A stretch of DNA of 24,775 nt from a virus. The translations under genes and the position numbers were made by a program. Of the stretch, positions 23,884 through 24,775 are shown piece after piece (the stretch's first letter is position 1; each line of letters opens with the position of its first letter). Under the pieces are notes generated by a model. It was given only the letters and a program-made list of their open reading frames with translations. It had not been told where the DNA came from and ran no database searches. The DNA lies in IMG/VR virus record IMGVR_UViG_3300042691_036083, positions 1-24,775 of that record; one strand, given 5' to 3'.

Positions 23884-24261
23884 ATGAAAACGAAAAAACT
23901 GAAAATGGTTAATATCGCCTATCCTGAAAATGTCGTGGACTATCGCGATGTCTGCAATGACGCAGAATCCAATCCCGCAACACAGGCCGGGTTTGAACAC
24001 TATTTGTGCAATGGACAATCGCTGCAATTGCGAGAATCAGGCGTGGCGAATCTGGTCACGATTGAAAAATTATTCTTCGGGGATTATACAATCCTCGGAA
24101 CGTGTGAATTAACAGAACGTTCTCAGAATCGATGGACTGCAATCTATTCTATCGAAGTTTGTATGGTTCGAATAACGTTTGAAGTTCAGGGCAGTCTGTC
24201 GGCAGTATGTCAAGTATTGTTCCAGTGTGCTGCTGACGGGTGTGAATTCCGGATAGGGTAA
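23884..24261 (+). CDS. Unknown 125-aa protein of the small-gene module
   Basis: This protein starts MKTKKLKMVNIAYPENVVDY and ends CAADGCEFRIG. It has no membrane helix and no recognised motif. The second half is beta-rich (YTILGTCELTE, RWTAIYSIEVCMVRITFEVQG). Four or more cysteines are scattered in it. AGGATT lies upstream of the ATG. The gene is flanked by hairpins on both sides, so its transcript level is probably set separately from its neighbours. Such tiny accessory genes in phages often target host proteins, but nothing in the sequence shows this. Confidence 0.68.
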   Translation: MKTKKLKMVNIAYPENVVDYRDVCNDAESNPATQAGFEHYLCNGQSLQLRESGVANLVTIEKLFFGDYTILGTCELTERSQNRWTAIYSIEVCMVRITFEVQGSLSAVCQVLFQCAADGCEFRIG

Positions 24262-24274
24262 AACCCTGCAGTTT

Positions 24275-24307
24275 CGGGCGGACCTGCTGAAAATCGCCCC
24301 GTTTTTT
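24275..24307 (+). terminator. Weak hairpin with T-run after the 125-aa gene
   Basis: GGGCG (24276-24280) pairs with CGCCC (24295-24299), followed closely by GTTTTTTC. The stem is short (5 bp, slightly more with a bulge) and the loop large, so it is a weaker terminator than those at 23829 and 24617. It is not homologous to them. Confidence 0.4.
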
Positions 24308-24332
24308 CACTACGTTCAAAAACGAGAAAAAT

Positions 24333-24602
24333 ATGTTAATTGATTTTTTCGGCGTTAACGGGGATACACTGGCAAAACTGGCGACCGTATGGGTTTCCGA
24401 AGGTGTGATTATCGATAGTCCCGATCCGGCTGATATCGGGGAAACAGTTTACGACGTCGTGACTTCATACGATGACGGGACCGAAAACAGCGACGAATTG
24501 TTTGAACATGACCCGGACGATGATTTTCAGGTAATTCTGGAGAAAATCGACGAACTGGAAGATGAATACGGGGATGAGTTTGCGGAGTATGGTTGGTCTT
24601 AA
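24333..24602 (+). CDS. Small acidic protein of unknown function
   Basis: This 89-aa protein starts MLIDFFGVNGDTLAKLATVW and is strongly acidic in its second half (SYDDGTENSDELFEHDPDDD, then KIDELEDEYGDEFAEYGWS). That composition recalls DNA-mimic and other host-inhibitor proteins of phages, but no specific family is recognised. A GAGA site precedes the ATG at 24333-24335. It lies between two hairpins in the same arrangement as its neighbours, and contrasts with the basic 66-aa protein two genes earlier. Confidence 0.68.
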   Translation: MLIDFFGVNGDTLAKLATVWVSEGVIIDSPDPADIGETVYDVVTSYDDGTENSDELFEHDPDDDFQVILEKIDELEDEYGDEFAEYGWS

Positions 24603-24616
24603 GGTTGTGGGTGTTT

Positions 24617-24645
24617 CCCGGCAGGACGTTCCTGCCGGGGTTTTC
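24617..24645 (+). terminator. GC-rich hairpin between small genes (leader B)
   Basis: CCCGGCAGGA (24617-24626) and TCCTGCCGGG (24630-24639) form a perfect 10-bp stem with a CGT loop, followed by GTTTTC. Sequence after the stem (TGGGTG, TTTT, AGGATT) also matches leader A at 23829. The third stem pair is C-G here and G-C in leader A, a compensatory change. Confidence 0.8.
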
Positions 24646-24669
24646 TTGGGTGTTTTCAGGATTAATACA

Positions 24670-24775
24670 ATGGGCGCGTTTAAAAATGCTGTAATCGAGT
24701 TTATCGAATTCAAGCTTCCCAAGTACTGGGAATACGAACAATTCGAAGAAATGCAGGACCTGCTTCTGGCTGGTG
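24670..24775 (+). CDS. Unknown small-module protein, N-terminal fragment (runs off the right edge)
   Basis: The ATG at 24670-24672, preceded by AGGATT, opens a frame to the window edge. It starts MGAFKNAVIEFIEFKLPKYW and continues YEQFEEMQDLLLAG. The visible part looks like an amphipathic helical segment rich in Phe, Glu and Leu. It follows the leader-B hairpin in the same way the 125-aa gene follows leader A. No family can be recognised from 35 residues. Confidence 0.65.
   Translation, partial: MGAFKNAVIEFIEFKLPKYWEYEQFEEMQDLLLAG

Noticed and set aside
23710-24027. Minus-strand 105-codon ORF, and those at 23496-23720 and 24409-24741
   Set aside because: They span hairpins and starts of the plus-strand module, lack ribosome sites and match no pattern.

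Overview
This window is part of a tailed double-stranded DNA phage genome (Caudoviricetes). It holds a large terminase, a portal, a prohead protease with scaffold, an HK97-type major capsid protein and long tail fibres. These genes are dense, overlap by a few bases and have clear Shine-Dalgarno sites. Nothing identifies the host, except that it is a bacterium using AGGAGG-type ribosome binding. No tRNA, rRNA, CRISPR array or insertion sequence was seen.

Layout. From about 22328 leftwards to 1, everything is on the minus strand and reads as one late block. In transcription order it runs: a 54-aa protein, a sigma-like/late-regulator protein, a probable small terminase, an HNH nuclease, a membrane-anchored PAS-domain protein, an ERCC4-type nuclease, a ClpP-like protease, the large terminase (interrupted by an intein), a small ORF, the portal, a protease-scaffold fusion, a decoration-like protein and the major capsid protein. 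A strong terminator follows the capsid gene. After it come a large free-standing homing endonuclease, four tail/adhesin-type proteins, a 1532-aa fibre, an inserted HNH homing endonuclease, a glycine-rich adhesin and the start of another baseplate/fibre-type protein that runs off the left edge. No connector, tail-tube or tape-measure gene appears between the capsid gene and the fibres, so these must lie elsewhere.

The strand switches at 22329-22412, a divergent control region with a 7-bp inverted repeat, a TATAAT box and a TATAAATA box. To the right, on the plus strand, are an HNH homing endonuclease, a small putative DNA-binding protein and an ambiguous stretch, then a cluster of TTGAGA boxes (23417-23496). 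From about 23550 on lies a module of very small unknown genes separated by GC-rich hairpins. Two of these hairpin leaders are clearly homologous and carry a compensatory base-pair change.

The window is rich in selfish nucleases: a LAGLIDADG intein in the terminase ATPase, a Vsr-like endonuclease behind the capsid gene, and HNH genes at three places. One HNH gene sits at the fibre stop codon between two copies of a 14-bp sequence, apparently taking over the old C-terminus of the fibre gene. The most unusual host-facing candidate is the PAS-domain membrane protein inside the packaging operon.
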